Notes: a model not told the origin generated them from the sequence alone. A DNA stretch of 10,137 bases from Cryomorphaceae bacterium (GCA_949547975.1 CATITW010000407.1:1-10137); one strand, 5' to 3'; positions 1-5,671 are shown, counted from the stretch's first letter. A program made the numbers and translations.

Positions 1-218
1 ACTGTGGCACCTGCGAGGTGGATCAAATGGTCGGCACCTTCTAGGGCGGCAAGGTCGATCTCCCCGTTCGCCGGGTTCCAGGTGTAGGTTTCTACGCCGT
101 TCCAGTCCAGTTGCTTTCGTGTGGATAGTACCCGGATTTGATGCCCTGCGGTTTGCAGTTCTTGAACGATCGCACGTCCTACAGAGCCCGTTGCTCCGGT
201 TATGGTGAAAATGGCCAT
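1..218 (-). CDS. TIGR01777-family NAD(P)-dependent epimerase/SDR protein (5' part only)
   Basis: This is the N-terminal 72 codons of a minus-strand gene that runs off the left edge of the window. The ATG is at 218-216. The translation opens MAIFTITGATGSVGRAIVQE, a Rossmann beta-alpha-beta start with the glycine motif GATGSVG at residues 8-14. It continues to a second strand, IRVLSTRK, and then to an EGADHLIHLAGATV stretch. That order (glycine motif, short variable segment, then 'GAD.lInLAG') is typical of the extended-SDR epimerase family TIGR01777 (YfcH/SDR39U1-like). The family is widespread but its substrate is poorly defined, so no reaction is assigned. The gene is divergent from the conserved protein at 301, with an 82-nt gap that contains an inverted repeat. 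Family assignment from 72 residues is fairly secure; function is not. Confidence 0.85.
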   Translation of the reverse strand, partial: MAIFTITGATGSVGRAIVQELQTAGHQIRVLSTRKQLDWNGVETYTWNPANGEIDLAALEGADHLIHLAGAT

Positions 219-235
219 GAATAAAATTTCTTGTG

Positions 236-266
236 TTGGAAATCTAACAAGTCTCTCGGACTTTTG
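236..266 (+). promoter_or_regulatory. Candidate Bacteroidota-type promoter for the gene at 301 (weak)
   Basis: A TTG at 236-238 is followed, after a 20-nt spacer, by GACTTTTG at 259-266. The Bacteroidota consensus is a -33 TTG/TTTG and a -7 TAnnTTTG separated by roughly 17-23 nt, so spacing fits and the -7 box matches apart from its first base (G for T). The implied transcript start lies near 273, about 28 nt before the ATG at 301. The box sits inside the right half of the inverted repeat at 244-270. This is motif inference only. Confidence 0.3.
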
Positions 267-270
267 TTAG
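244..270. repeat. Inverted repeat / hairpin in the divergent intergenic region
   Basis: CTAACAAGTC (244-253) can pair with GACTT-TT-GTTAG (259-270), giving two 5-bp stems (CTAAC/GTTAG and AAGTC/GACTT) separated by a 2-nt TT bulge, with loop TCTCG. Read simply as a dyad, CTAACAA and TTGTTAG are perfect 7-bp arms. There is no T-run after it on either strand, and it lies between two divergent start codons, so it is not a terminator. It may be an operator or an mRNA 5' structure. Confidence 0.5.
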
Positions 271-300
271 GGAAGTGAATGAATTATTTGACCCGCACCT

Positions 301-870
301 ATGCACACGATCGAACCGTATTATAATTGGCGCCATTTGTATATAGCGAGTGAAGATCCACAAAGCCCGATGTACGGCTATTTTAACAGTGAGGTGGAAT
401 TCACGGACCGCATTTTCGATCACATCATTCATCCACAGTGGGACAACTTTGGGTGTGAAACGCTCTTTCTGAAAATTCTATTTGTCGACTACAGTACGGG
501 GTATGCCATCATTGAATTCCTAGGTGAATGGAACGACGCGGTGCACAATGATATCATGTCTTTGAAGCGCGATATTATCGATGAAATGCTCCTAGTGGGT
601 ATTGATAAGTACATTTTGATCGGTGAAAACATCCTGAATTTCCATGCAGACATCACGGATTATTACGAGGAATGGCTTGAAGAGGTGCCCGACGGATGGA
701 TGGCTTTTCTGAACCTGCGCCCGCATGTGTTGGATGAGCTTTCGAGTTATGGTTTGGACCAATTTTTTGTGCTTGGCGGCCAGCTCGATGCATTTAATTG
801 GCGGACTAAAAAACCAGAACTGCTGTATAAAAAGCTCGAAGAAATCGTGCGCAGGAGATTAGATTTTTAG
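301..870 (+). CDS. Conserved Bacteroidota protein of unknown function (189 aa)
   Basis: I recognise this as resembling a conserved but unnamed cytoplasmic protein of Bacteroidota; no function is known to me. There is no signal peptide, no membrane segment and no cysteine motif beyond a single Cys. The protein is rich in aromatic and acidic residues. Segments that look conserved are YNWRHLYIASEDPQSPMYG near the N-terminus, a PQWDNFGCETLFLKILFVDY stretch, an IIEFLGEWNDAVHNDIM stretch, ILIGENILNFH, and YYEEWLEEVPDGW. The ATG at 301 is preferred because the conserved sequence begins within ten residues of it and no nearer upstream in-frame ATG is visible; no Shine-Dalgarno is present. The 3' end overlaps the convergent Nudix gene by 12 bp (859-870), so neither gene can have its own terminator between them. 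Confidence 0.85.
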   Translation: MHTIEPYYNWRHLYIASEDPQSPMYGYFNSEVEFTDRIFDHIIHPQWDNFGCETLFLKILFVDYSTGYAIIEFLGEWNDAVHNDIMSLKRDIIDEMLLVGIDKYILIGENILNFHADITDYYEEWLEEVPDGWMAFLNLRPHVLDELSSYGLDQFFVLGGQLDAFNWRTKKPELLYKKLEEIVRRRLDF

Positions 871-1302
871 CGCTTCAACAAGCTTTGTAAACGCATCGCG
901 ATCACTTTGTAACGTGAACCACTGTGCTGAATCTTTTTCAAGCGGAAGCCATTGCATGCCGAGTAGGTTTTCATCTTCGGGTATGATCCGCCACTGCGCC
1001 CTATCAACGCGTTGATCGGCGAGGAAATAATTCAATATCAGTTGCTCGTCCGGGCGAAACTGCGAAGTGAAACAATGGGTCGGTACATAATGATGTTTCC
1101 AAGTCAGCGGTTGCCACGCTTCAAACTCTTCTGAAATCTCGCGGTCCAAGCACTCGATCATGCCTTCGCCCAATTCTAATCCACCGCCGGGAAGCTTTTG
1201 TAGGTCCATACCTTTCCATCGCTCGTTCATGACCAGCACCTTGTTTTGGGTGGACACAATAAACGCATAACAACGCGCATTGAATCGTTTTATCTCTTCC
1301 AT
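859..1302 (-). CDS. Nudix hydrolase
   Basis: This 147-aa protein has the single-domain Nudix layout. The Nudix box is clear at residues 40-62: G40, five residues, E46, seven residues, then REISEE at 54-59 (consensus GX5EX7REUXEEXGU). The metal-binding REXXEE core is intact. The later consensus glycine is replaced by Glu61 within EEFEA, a modest deviation in a less critical position. The LPGGG turn at 37-41 precedes the box. Nudix enzymes cleave nucleoside diphosphates linked to another moiety; substrate cannot be read from the box. It is the last gene of the minus-strand DUF4920-cytochrome-mnmD-Nudix run: its ATG (1302-1300) lies inside the 3' end of mnmD with a 13-bp overlap, suggesting translational coupling. 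It ends convergently against the 301-870 gene. Confidence 0.92.
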   Translation of the reverse strand: MEEIKRFNARCYAFIVSTQNKVLVMNERWKGMDLQKLPGGGLELGEGMIECLDREISEEFEAWQPLTWKHHYVPTHCFTSQFRPDEQLILNYFLADQRVDRAQWRIIPEDENLLGMQWLPLEKDSAQWFTLQSDRDAFTKLVEALKI

Positions 1303-1940
1303 GCTCGTGTCATTTCTCGTTTACGTGGTGGTCCGGGCAGTCGCTCTACCTCAAATCCGGCTGCTTTCATGGAGCGTTTTACAACGCCTTTAGCACAATA
1401 CGTCACGAGGGCTCCGCCAGGGGAGAGCACCCGAAACATGTTTGCGAAAATCTCATCCGTCCACAATTCGGGCTGCGCACTTGGTGCAAATGCGTCAAAG
1501 TAGATGAGATCAAACTGACGGTCATCGGGGGCATAACTGCGCAAATCCTCGACCAGCAATGAAAACTCAAAACCGGGTGCTATACAAATGCGTTGTGCTG
1601 CTGGAGCGCCCAGTATATTTCGCGTGTCGGTATCTTCTTCTGGTACTAATGCGTTGATCTCTTCTGCGGTTAGCGGAAATTTCTCGAGTGCCGTGTATTC
1701 GACCCGACGATCTTCCCGCTGCTGTAGGGTCAAAGCTGCATTCAGACCCGTACCTAAACCGACTTCCAAAATACGTACGGGGTCGGCTGAAATGGCCTTG
1801 AAACCTGCGTCGATGAATACATGCTGGCTCTCGGTCAATGCACCGTGAATACTGTGGTAGTGTTCGTCTAACTCCGGTACCCAAAGGGTCGGAGACCCGT
1901 CGGCAGAAACGGCCAAATGTCTCGGGCTAGCGATAGGCAT
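1290..1940 (-). CDS. mnmD: tRNA (5-methylaminomethyl-2-thiouridine)(34)-methyltransferase MnmD
   Basis: This is a 216-aa SAM-dependent methyltransferase of the Methyltransf_30 (MnmC2-like) family, without the FAD oxidoreductase domain found in E. coli MnmC. Visible landmarks are SAM motif I ILEVGLGTGLNA at 57-68, an acidic residue after strand 2 in ALEKFP (84-89), the motif IV region DLIYFDAFAPSAQPELW at 144-160, and the family-specific C-terminal PGPPRKREMTRA at 202-213. Known family role: transfer of a methyl group to the aminomethyl group at wobble U34 of certain tRNAs, finishing mnm5(s2)U after MnmE/MnmG action. The start ATG (1940-1938) overlaps the TAA stop of the upstream cytochrome gene by one base (TAATG). 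Bacteroidota often place this gene beside DUF4920 and ilvE genes, as here. Confidence 0.93.
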   Translation of the reverse strand: MPIASPRHLAVSADGSPTLWVPELDEHYHSIHGALTESQHVFIDAGFKAISADPVRILEVGLGTGLNAALTLQQREDRRVEYTALEKFPLTAEEINALVPEEDTDTRNILGAPAAQRICIAPGFEFSLLVEDLRSYAPDDRQFDLIYFDAFAPSAQPELWTDEIFANMFRVLSPGGALVTYCAKGVVKRSMKAAGFEVERLPGPPRKREMTRAWKR

Positions 1941-2383
1941 TAGCGGATGTAGAGTTGTTCGATTCGTGGAATAGGGCCTTGGCAGAAATTCATGTGGCAG
2001 GCCACACAGCTTTTGACCAGATTATTGTGCGCCGTGATCTGTGTTTCCACATCAGTTGCACGGGCAATTTCTCCGTAACTTTTGATAAAGGCATTTGCGT
2101 GCGGTTCAAAAGCAGGCCCGACCATGTGCGGCTCCGTAGGTTCCGCTGTGATCATATCAAAGATCAGCTTAGAATCGGCAGTACCTAGTTCGCCACGTTC
2201 TAAGGCTGCCTTGCGCGCCACGCCTTCCTCATGAATGGCTCTCATGATGCTGGCCAGTTCGCTAGGCTGATCCATTTCTGGCTGCCATTTTTTCGTAGTC
2301 TTAACAGGCTGTTCCGTTTGTGAACAAGCCAGGGTAAGACTTCCGATCAGCAGAAGTGCCGCAAAGGATTTATTCTTGAACAT
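1940..2383 (-). CDS. Cytochrome c'-like monoheme c-type lipoprotein
   Basis: This 147-aa exported protein has a short basic N-terminus, a hydrophobic stretch AALLLIGSLTLAC and Cys20 as a likely lipidation site (the -3 position is Thr, so the lipobox is imperfect). It has one c-type heme motif, CVACH at 126-130, near the C-terminus, followed by an extra cysteine (Cys134) and GPIPRIEQLYI. The rest is predicted helical: SIMRAIHEEGVARKAALERG and an AFIKSYGEIARATD helix. A C-terminal CxxCH after about three helices matches the four-helix cytochrome c' fold. The electron partner is unknown. It lies second in its run, overlapping the DUF4920 gene by 14 bp and mnmD by one base. It would depend on the Ccm pathway encoded further right in this window. 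Heme attachment is inferred from the motif. Confidence 0.82.
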   Translation of the reverse strand: MFKNKSFAALLLIGSLTLACSQTEQPVKTTKKWQPEMDQPSELASIMRAIHEEGVARKAALERGELGTADSKLIFDMITAEPTEPHMVGPAFEPHANAFIKSYGEIARATDVETQITAHNNLVKSCVACHMNFCQGPIPRIEQLYIR

Positions 2384-2891
2384 CTGCAGGAACTTCGATC
2401 TTCACTCCAGTAGCCTTAAATTTTACCTCCGCAGTCGGTGCAGTGATCGCAGCAATCTCTTCGTCACTTGCTCCACGATCCTCCGCATAGTGCTTGAGCT
2501 GAGCCACAGATGTGCTGTCCCAATACGCATACCCGGTCATGACCATGTTTTGGTCTTGTGAGTTGGTAGGAAGTAAAAACGCGTAATCATAGTCTACAAA
2601 CAGGTTTTCCTCTTCGTTTACTGCGGTAGCCATCCAGCATCCTTTTACGGTACATACTTTGGTGATCGGGCCGGCAACCGTCGCTTCGAGTGTATCTGCA
2701 GCACCTTCATTGAAATTTGTGACCAATTCTGCCGCGGTCAAAGCGCCCTCCACACTGAACGTGCTGTCACCGAAGTGGATATACGACTTGCTAAGCGCAG
2801 CGGTCTCTGTGGAAACTTGTGTTGAATTATTGCCGTTTTGACAAGAAATAGCGGTAAAAGCAACCAAAGTCGCAATAAAGATGCGTTTCAT
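2370..2891 (-). CDS. DUF4920 lipoprotein
   Basis: This is a 173-aa exported lipoprotein of the DUF4920 family, common in Bacteroidota and of unknown function. The signal peptide is MKRIFIATLVAFTAISC, with Cys17 as the likely lipidated residue, followed by a polar Asn/Ser/Thr-rich linker. Family landmarks are YIHFG at 37-41, the paired cysteines VCTVKGCWM at 79-87 (Cys80 and Cys85), YDYAFLLP at 101-108, and a C-terminal HYAEDRGASDEEIAAI at 134-149 leading to FKATGVKIEV. The paired cysteines could form a disulfide or bind metal; that is inference. It is the first gene of the minus-strand run, and its 3' end overlaps the cytochrome gene by 14 bp. Its ATG is at 2891-2889, about 110 nt from the divergent ilvE start, with no Shine-Dalgarno. 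Confidence 0.88.
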   Translation of the reverse strand: MKRIFIATLVAFTAISCQNGNNSTQVSTETAALSKSYIHFGDSTFSVEGALTAAELVTNFNEGAADTLEATVAGPITKVCTVKGCWMATAVNEEENLFVDYDYAFLLPTNSQDQNMVMTGYAYWDSTSVAQLKHYAEDRGASDEEIAAITAPTAEVKFKATGVKIEVPADVQE

Positions 2892-2959
2892 AGGTGATAT
2901 ATGTTAAAGTTCGAGTAATTCAGCCCCTTGGAGTCTCCAGAACAGGCGAATACCATTCC

Positions 2960-2967
2960 CAAAATTA
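2960..2967 (-). promoter_or_regulatory. Candidate -7 box for the DUF4920 run
   Basis: Read on the minus strand this is TAATTTTG, a full match to the Bacteroidota -7 consensus TAnnTTTG. It would start transcription near 2953 and leave a leader of about 60 nt before the ATG at 2891. A -33 TTG at the expected 17-23 nt spacing is not visible; the nearest lies about 27 nt away. It is separated by one base from the opposing box at 2969-2976. Confidence 0.4.
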
Positions 2968-2968
2968 G

Positions 2969-2976
2969 TACATTTG
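2969..2976 (+). promoter_or_regulatory. Candidate -7 box for ilvE
   Basis: TACATTTG is a full match to TAnnTTTG. The implied start site near 2983 would give a leader of under 20 nt before the ATG at 3001. No TTG is present at the expected -33 spacing, so the call rests on the -7 box and position. An alternative TTG start codon for ilvE at 2974 falls inside this box, which argues against that start. Confidence 0.42.
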
Positions 2977-3000
2977 CCATTCCTAAATATCACACAACGT

Positions 3001-4065
3001 ATGAAAATTGAATTGACCAAACAGAGTAGATTGAGTGAGATAGATTTTTCCAACCTTCCGTTCGGAAAATACATGTCTGATCACATGCTCGTTTGTCACT
3101 TTAAGAACGGTGCATGGCAGGAGCCAGAGATTCGTCCTTACGGGCAGCTTGAATTCTCTTACGGTCTGCATGCATTGCATTACGGCCAAAGTGCTTTTGA
3201 AGGAATGAAAGCCTATCGCAAGGACGATGGCGCGATCAGCATGTTCCGTCCGCTTGACAACTTTGCACGTCTGAACAAAAGTGGAGAGCGTTTGATGATG
3301 CCGCAGATTCCTGAAGATGTGTTTATGGGAGGCTTGAAGAAACTCTTGGAGATCGATGCTGCTTGGGTGCCGAGCGCTGAAGATCACAGTTTGTACATCC
3401 GTCCATTCTTGTTCGCTTCTTCAGAATTTATTGCTGCGCGTCAAAGTGACGATTACACGTTTTGTGTCATTACTTCTCCTGTAGGTCCGTATTACAACGG
3501 CAGTGTGAAGGTGAAAATTGAGCAAGAGTATACGCGTGCAACAGGTGGCGGTATCGGTTATACGAAGGCTGCTGGTAATTACGGCGGTGCATTCTACCCA
3601 ACTGCTCAGGCGATTAAAGAAGGATACAACCAGGTCATTTGGACCGATCATAAAGAGCACAAATTCATCGAAGAGAGCGGTACCATGAATCTCATGCTTT
3701 TAGTGGATGGAACGTTCCTGACACCTCCGTTAACGGACCGTATTCTTGCGGGTGTGACGCGTCGTTCGATCATTCAGCTCATCAAGGATCAGGGTTGGGC
3801 TCTAGAAGAGCGTCCAATCTCTGTAGAGGAGATCGTTGCAGCTGCGCGTGAAGGCAAGCTTCAAGAAGCCTTCGGTATGGGTACTGCCGCAGTAGTGAGC
3901 CAGATCGATACGATCGGATACCAAGGCGAGAACTTTGCCATTCCTGTACCGCAAGACGGAAAGGCGATGGAAATCAAAGCCTTACTGAACGACATTCGTT
4001 TGGGACGAAGTGAAGACAAATACAACTGGATGGTGAACCTGCCCCTTACAGAGGTGGCAGAGTAA
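3001..4065 (+). CDS. ilvE: Branched-chain amino acid aminotransferase (type II, fold-type IV PLP)
   Basis: This 354-aa enzyme catalyses the reversible transamination between Leu/Ile/Val and 2-oxoglutarate, the last step of branched-chain amino acid synthesis or first step of catabolism. The PLP lysine is Lys189 in GGGIGYTKAAGNYGG (182-196). Other landmarks are SYGLHALHYGQSAFEGMKAY (53-72), LYIRPFLFAS (131-140), the cofactor-contacting EESGTMNL (224-231) and ILAGVTRRSI (249-258), all in the order of the type II (long) BCAT group. I chose the ATG at 3001; an in-frame TTG at 2974 would add nine residues (MPFLNITQR) that do not look like family sequence and that start inside a promoter-like box. 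It is monocistronic, with a hairpin terminator starting 25 nt after the stop. It is divergent from the DUF4920 gene. Confidence 0.96.
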   Translation: MKIELTKQSRLSEIDFSNLPFGKYMSDHMLVCHFKNGAWQEPEIRPYGQLEFSYGLHALHYGQSAFEGMKAYRKDDGAISMFRPLDNFARLNKSGERLMMPQIPEDVFMGGLKKLLEIDAAWVPSAEDHSLYIRPFLFASSEFIAARQSDDYTFCVITSPVGPYYNGSVKVKIEQEYTRATGGGIGYTKAAGNYGGAFYPTAQAIKEGYNQVIWTDHKEHKFIEESGTMNLMLLVDGTFLTPPLTDRILAGVTRRSIIQLIKDQGWALEERPISVEEIVAAAREGKLQEAFGMGTAAVVSQIDTIGYQGENFAIPVPQDGKAMEIKALLNDIRLGRSEDKYNWMVNLPLTEVAE

Positions 4066-4090
4066 ACTAAGAAGACATAACGAATGCTAT

Positions 4091-4128
4091 AAACGCGCCG
4101 GTTCCTTTATGAAGGGGCCGGCGTTTTT
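4091..4128 (+). terminator. Intrinsic terminator of ilvE, probably bidirectional
   Basis: The stem pairs AAACG (4091-4095), CCGG (4098-4101), TT (4102-4103, G-T wobble) and CCTT (4104-4107) with AAGG, GG, CCGG and CGTTT (4112-4126). A 2-nt CG bulge sits at 4096-4097 and the loop is TATG. A T-run follows at 4124-4128 on the plus strand. On the minus strand the hairpin follows the maf TAA (4129-4127) immediately and ends in TTTATAG, a weaker tail, so it may also stop the convergent ccm-maf transcript. Confidence 0.85.
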
Positions 4129-4702
4129 ATGTGCGGTAGTCTTGCAGCGCCTTAAATAACGTGGAGGTGGGCAAGCCCACGACGGCATTGTACTCGCCTT
4201 GAATGGAGGAAATAAAACTTGCGCCGATCCATTCTTGGATGCCATACGCTCCTGCCTTATCAAAGGGTTGAAACTCTTGAATGTAGTGGGTGATCGCCCA
4301 GTCAGGCAGTGTTTCAAAAACTACGTCTACCACAGCGTGATACGTAGTGATTTCAGTGGCGGTTACGAGTGAAAGTCCAGTGATGACCTGGTGGGTTTTA
4401 CCGCTTAAGGATTCGAGCATTTCCCGTGCTTGTGCTTCGTCCGCTGCTTTTCCATAGCGACGGTTTCCTAACCAAACTTCAGTGTCGGAGGTGATGCCCA
4501 GTTCGCTGTGGGAAAGGTGGGGCTGTAAGGCAGAGGCCTTTTGTTCGGAGATCCAGCGTGCAGTTCCTATTCCATCGAGTGATGCTGGTGCATTTTCATC
4601 AGCGTCGGTGACGATCACTTTGAAATCAAAACCAAGGTCGGAGAGCAGCTGCGCCCTACGCGGGCTTTTCGATCCTAAAACGAGGGAGTGGGTAAGTTGC
4701 AT
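4127..4702 (-). CDS. maf: Maf-family nucleotide pyrophosphatase
   Basis: This is a 191-aa Maf/HAM1-superfamily house-cleaning enzyme, expected to hydrolyse a nucleoside triphosphate to the monophosphate and pyrophosphate. Motifs in order: LGSKSPRRAQLL at 9-20 (the SxSPRR phosphate-binding loop), EQKA at 53-56, SDTEVW at 72-77 with the catalytic aspartate Asp73, YGKA at 83-86, and FDKAGAYGIQEW at 147-158, followed by GLPTS near the C-terminus. The KAGAYGIQ form resembles the dTTP/UTP-active YhdE branch more than the YceF branch, but substrate is inferred. Length is normal for the family. It is the last gene of the long minus-strand run; its ATG lies 27 nt after the stop of the membrane protein gene, and its stop codon is embedded in the T-run of the shared terminator. 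Confidence 0.93.
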   Translation of the reverse strand: MQLTHSLVLGSKSPRRAQLLSDLGFDFKVIVTDADENAPASLDGIGTARWISEQKASALQPHLSHSELGITSDTEVWLGNRRYGKAADEAQAREMLESLSGKTHQVITGLSLVTATEITTYHAVVDVVFETLPDWAITHYIQEFQPFDKAGAYGIQEWIGASFISSIQGEYNAVVGLPTSTLFKALQDYRT

Positions 4703-4712
4703 TCCAGATATT

Positions 4713-4733
4713 TTGATCGAAGGTAGCGATCAA
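4713..4733. repeat. Perfect inverted repeat at the membrane protein/maf junction
   Basis: TTGATCG (4713-4719) and CGATCAA (4727-4733) are perfect 7-bp arms around a 7-nt loop. The minus-strand stop codon TGA of the upstream gene (4732-4730) lies in one arm. There is no T-tract after it in the direction of transcription, so it does not look like a terminator. It would form an RNA hairpin between the two coding regions, about 10 nt before the maf ATG. Confidence 0.55.
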
Positions 4734-5125
4734 TTCCCAAGTATCCACTCATCGATCGGGGAGTCCGAGTTCGGAAACAAATCCCATCCGTAGAGTCTAC
4801 GTCCTTGGTATAAAATGAGTGCTGTAGCGAAGAGGATGATCAGCAAAAAGAAAACGACGCGGTTGGTAGCGTTGCGCAGGACTTTGGTTTGAAACCAGAT
4901 GCGAATACCGATGGTACTCATCAAGAAGACACCACGCATGCTTTTGATCTTCCAGCCGAGTTTGTACCAAAAGGTTTGCTTCAGGCGCTGTTCCATCCAT
5001 TTACGCTCACTGCGCAGGTGAAACAAGGCGGGATGATCAGGATGTGTACTCTCTAATAGTGCTATAGAGTTCGTGACATCTGTGAGTCGTTCTCTGAGTT
5101 GATTTTTATCCGCCGTCTTAAGCAT
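4730..5125 (-). CDS. Small single-pass membrane protein of unknown function (131 aa)
   Basis: I do not recognise a family. Residues 1-50 are charged and probably helical (QLRERLTDVTNSIALLES, then LRSERKWMEQRLKQ), compatible with a short coiled coil. Residues 52-88 are basic and aromatic with some hydrophobic stretches (GVFLMSTIGIRIWF) that may lie on the membrane. Residues 90-106 form one clear membrane segment, VVFFLLIILFATALILY, preceded by Arg/Lys residues. The positive-inside rule puts the N-terminus in the cytoplasm and the last 25 residues (acidic, Trp-containing) in the periplasm. The gene sits between kdsC-like and maf genes with 27-nt gaps on both sides, unlike the tight junctions elsewhere in the run. 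Each gap carries a perfect inverted repeat. The ATG at 5125 directly follows one of them. Confidence 0.75.
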   Translation of the reverse strand: MLKTADKNQLRERLTDVTNSIALLESTHPDHPALFHLRSERKWMEQRLKQTFWYKLGWKIKSMRGVFLMSTIGIRIWFQTKVLRNATNRVVFFLLIILFATALILYQGRRLYGWDLFPNSDSPIDEWILGN

Positions 5126-5127
5126 TG

Positions 5128-5143
5128 TAAGTATTTGTACTTA
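5128..5143. repeat. Inverted repeat directly upstream of the membrane protein start
   Basis: TAAGTA (5128-5133) and TACTTA (5138-5143) are perfect 6-bp arms around TTTG. On the minus strand the element ends two bases before the ATG (5125), so it could be an operator or an mRNA hairpin that hides the start. It lies between the candidate -7 box at 5148-5155 and the start codon. Confidence 0.5.
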
Positions 5144-5147
5144 AGGG

Positions 5148-5155
5148 CAAATCTA
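5148..5155 (-). promoter_or_regulatory. Candidate internal -7 box before the membrane protein gene
   Basis: On the minus strand this reads TAGATTTG, a full match to TAnnTTTG; its TAG is also the stop codon of the kdsC-like gene. The implied start near 5141 would give a very short leader. No TTG is visible at the -33 spacing, so this is weak. If real it would let the membrane protein and maf be expressed apart from the ccm genes. Confidence 0.28.
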
Positions 5156-5671
5156 CCAAGTTCTGTCCTCTTTACGCCCCCACTTGCCGTGAATTTTCAA
5201 CAATTGTTCGAGGACATCTCTTACGCATCCTTCGCCGCCGTTCACGGGACTCACGTAATCTGCTATGGCTTTGATCTCGGGCGCAGCATCTTGGGGTGCA
5301 CAGGACAATCCTACACATTTCATCACGTCGTAATCGGGCAAGTCATCTCCCATATAGAGGATTTCCTCATCCGTGAGATCGTAGCACATTTTAAGGTCCT
5401 CATAGGCCTCCATTTTGTTCGAAGCACGCATGTAGACGTCTTGGATGCCTGCGCTGTTCAAGCGTTCTTTGACTTCCATTGAGGTGCCGCCGGTAATCAC
5501 TGCGAGTCGAATGCCGTTGCGTTTAGCGAGTTGTAGGGCATAACCGTCCTTGCTGTGCATTTGTCGTACTGGTTCAGTTCCCGGCATAAGAAATACAGAC
5601 CCGTTTGTGAGTACGCCGTCCACGTCTAAAACGACCGTGGTGATATTTTTGAAAAGCTCTTTGTAATTCAT
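5153..5671 (-). CDS. KdsC-like HAD phosphatase (3-deoxy-D-manno-octulosonate 8-phosphate phosphatase type)
   Basis: This is a 172-aa HAD hydrolase without a cap domain, the length of KdsC. Motif I is LDVDGVLTNG at 15-24 with nucleophile Asp16 and acid/base Asp18. KDGYALQLAKRNGI (41-54) leads to motif II ITGGTS at 59-64. The motif III lysine is Lys86 in ASNKMEAY, and motif IV is MGDDLPDYDVM at 107-117 with Asp109 and Asp110. The C-terminal VNGGEGCVRDVLEQLL matches the 'GG.GAVREv' end that contributes to the active site of the KdsC tetramer. The usual role is removing phosphate from Kdo-8-P in LPS core synthesis; a related nonulosonate phosphatase is possible. No kds genes flank it, so I leave the symbol blank. 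The start overlaps the stop of the upstream DUF2520 gene by 4 bp (ATGA). Confidence 0.9.
   Translation of the reverse strand: MNYKELFKNITTVVLDVDGVLTNGSVFLMPGTEPVRQMHSKDGYALQLAKRNGIRLAVITGGTSMEVKERLNSAGIQDVYMRASNKMEAYEDLKMCYDLTDEEILYMGDDLPDYDVMKCVGLSCAPQDAAPEIKAIADYVSPVNGGEGCVRDVLEQLLKIHGKWGRKEDRTW

Noticed and set aside
1246..1848. Open frames on both strands overlapping mnmD and the Nudix gene
   Set aside because: They are alternative frames of well-supported genes; compositions are unlike proteins (Ser/Arg-rich) and no motif is seen.
2974..3000. TTG start for ilvE giving nine extra residues
   Set aside because: The TTG lies inside a full-match -7 box, the added residues do not look like the family N-terminus, and an ATG at 3001 starts a normal-length enzyme.
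5128..5143. Inverted repeat considered as a terminator for the kdsC-like gene
   Set aside because: The stem is only 6 bp, AT-rich and has no T-tract; it sits right before a start codon.
5099..5482. Plus-strand 127-aa open frame opposite the kdsC-like gene
   Set aside because: It is antisense to a clear HAD phosphatase with all motifs intact and shows no family features.
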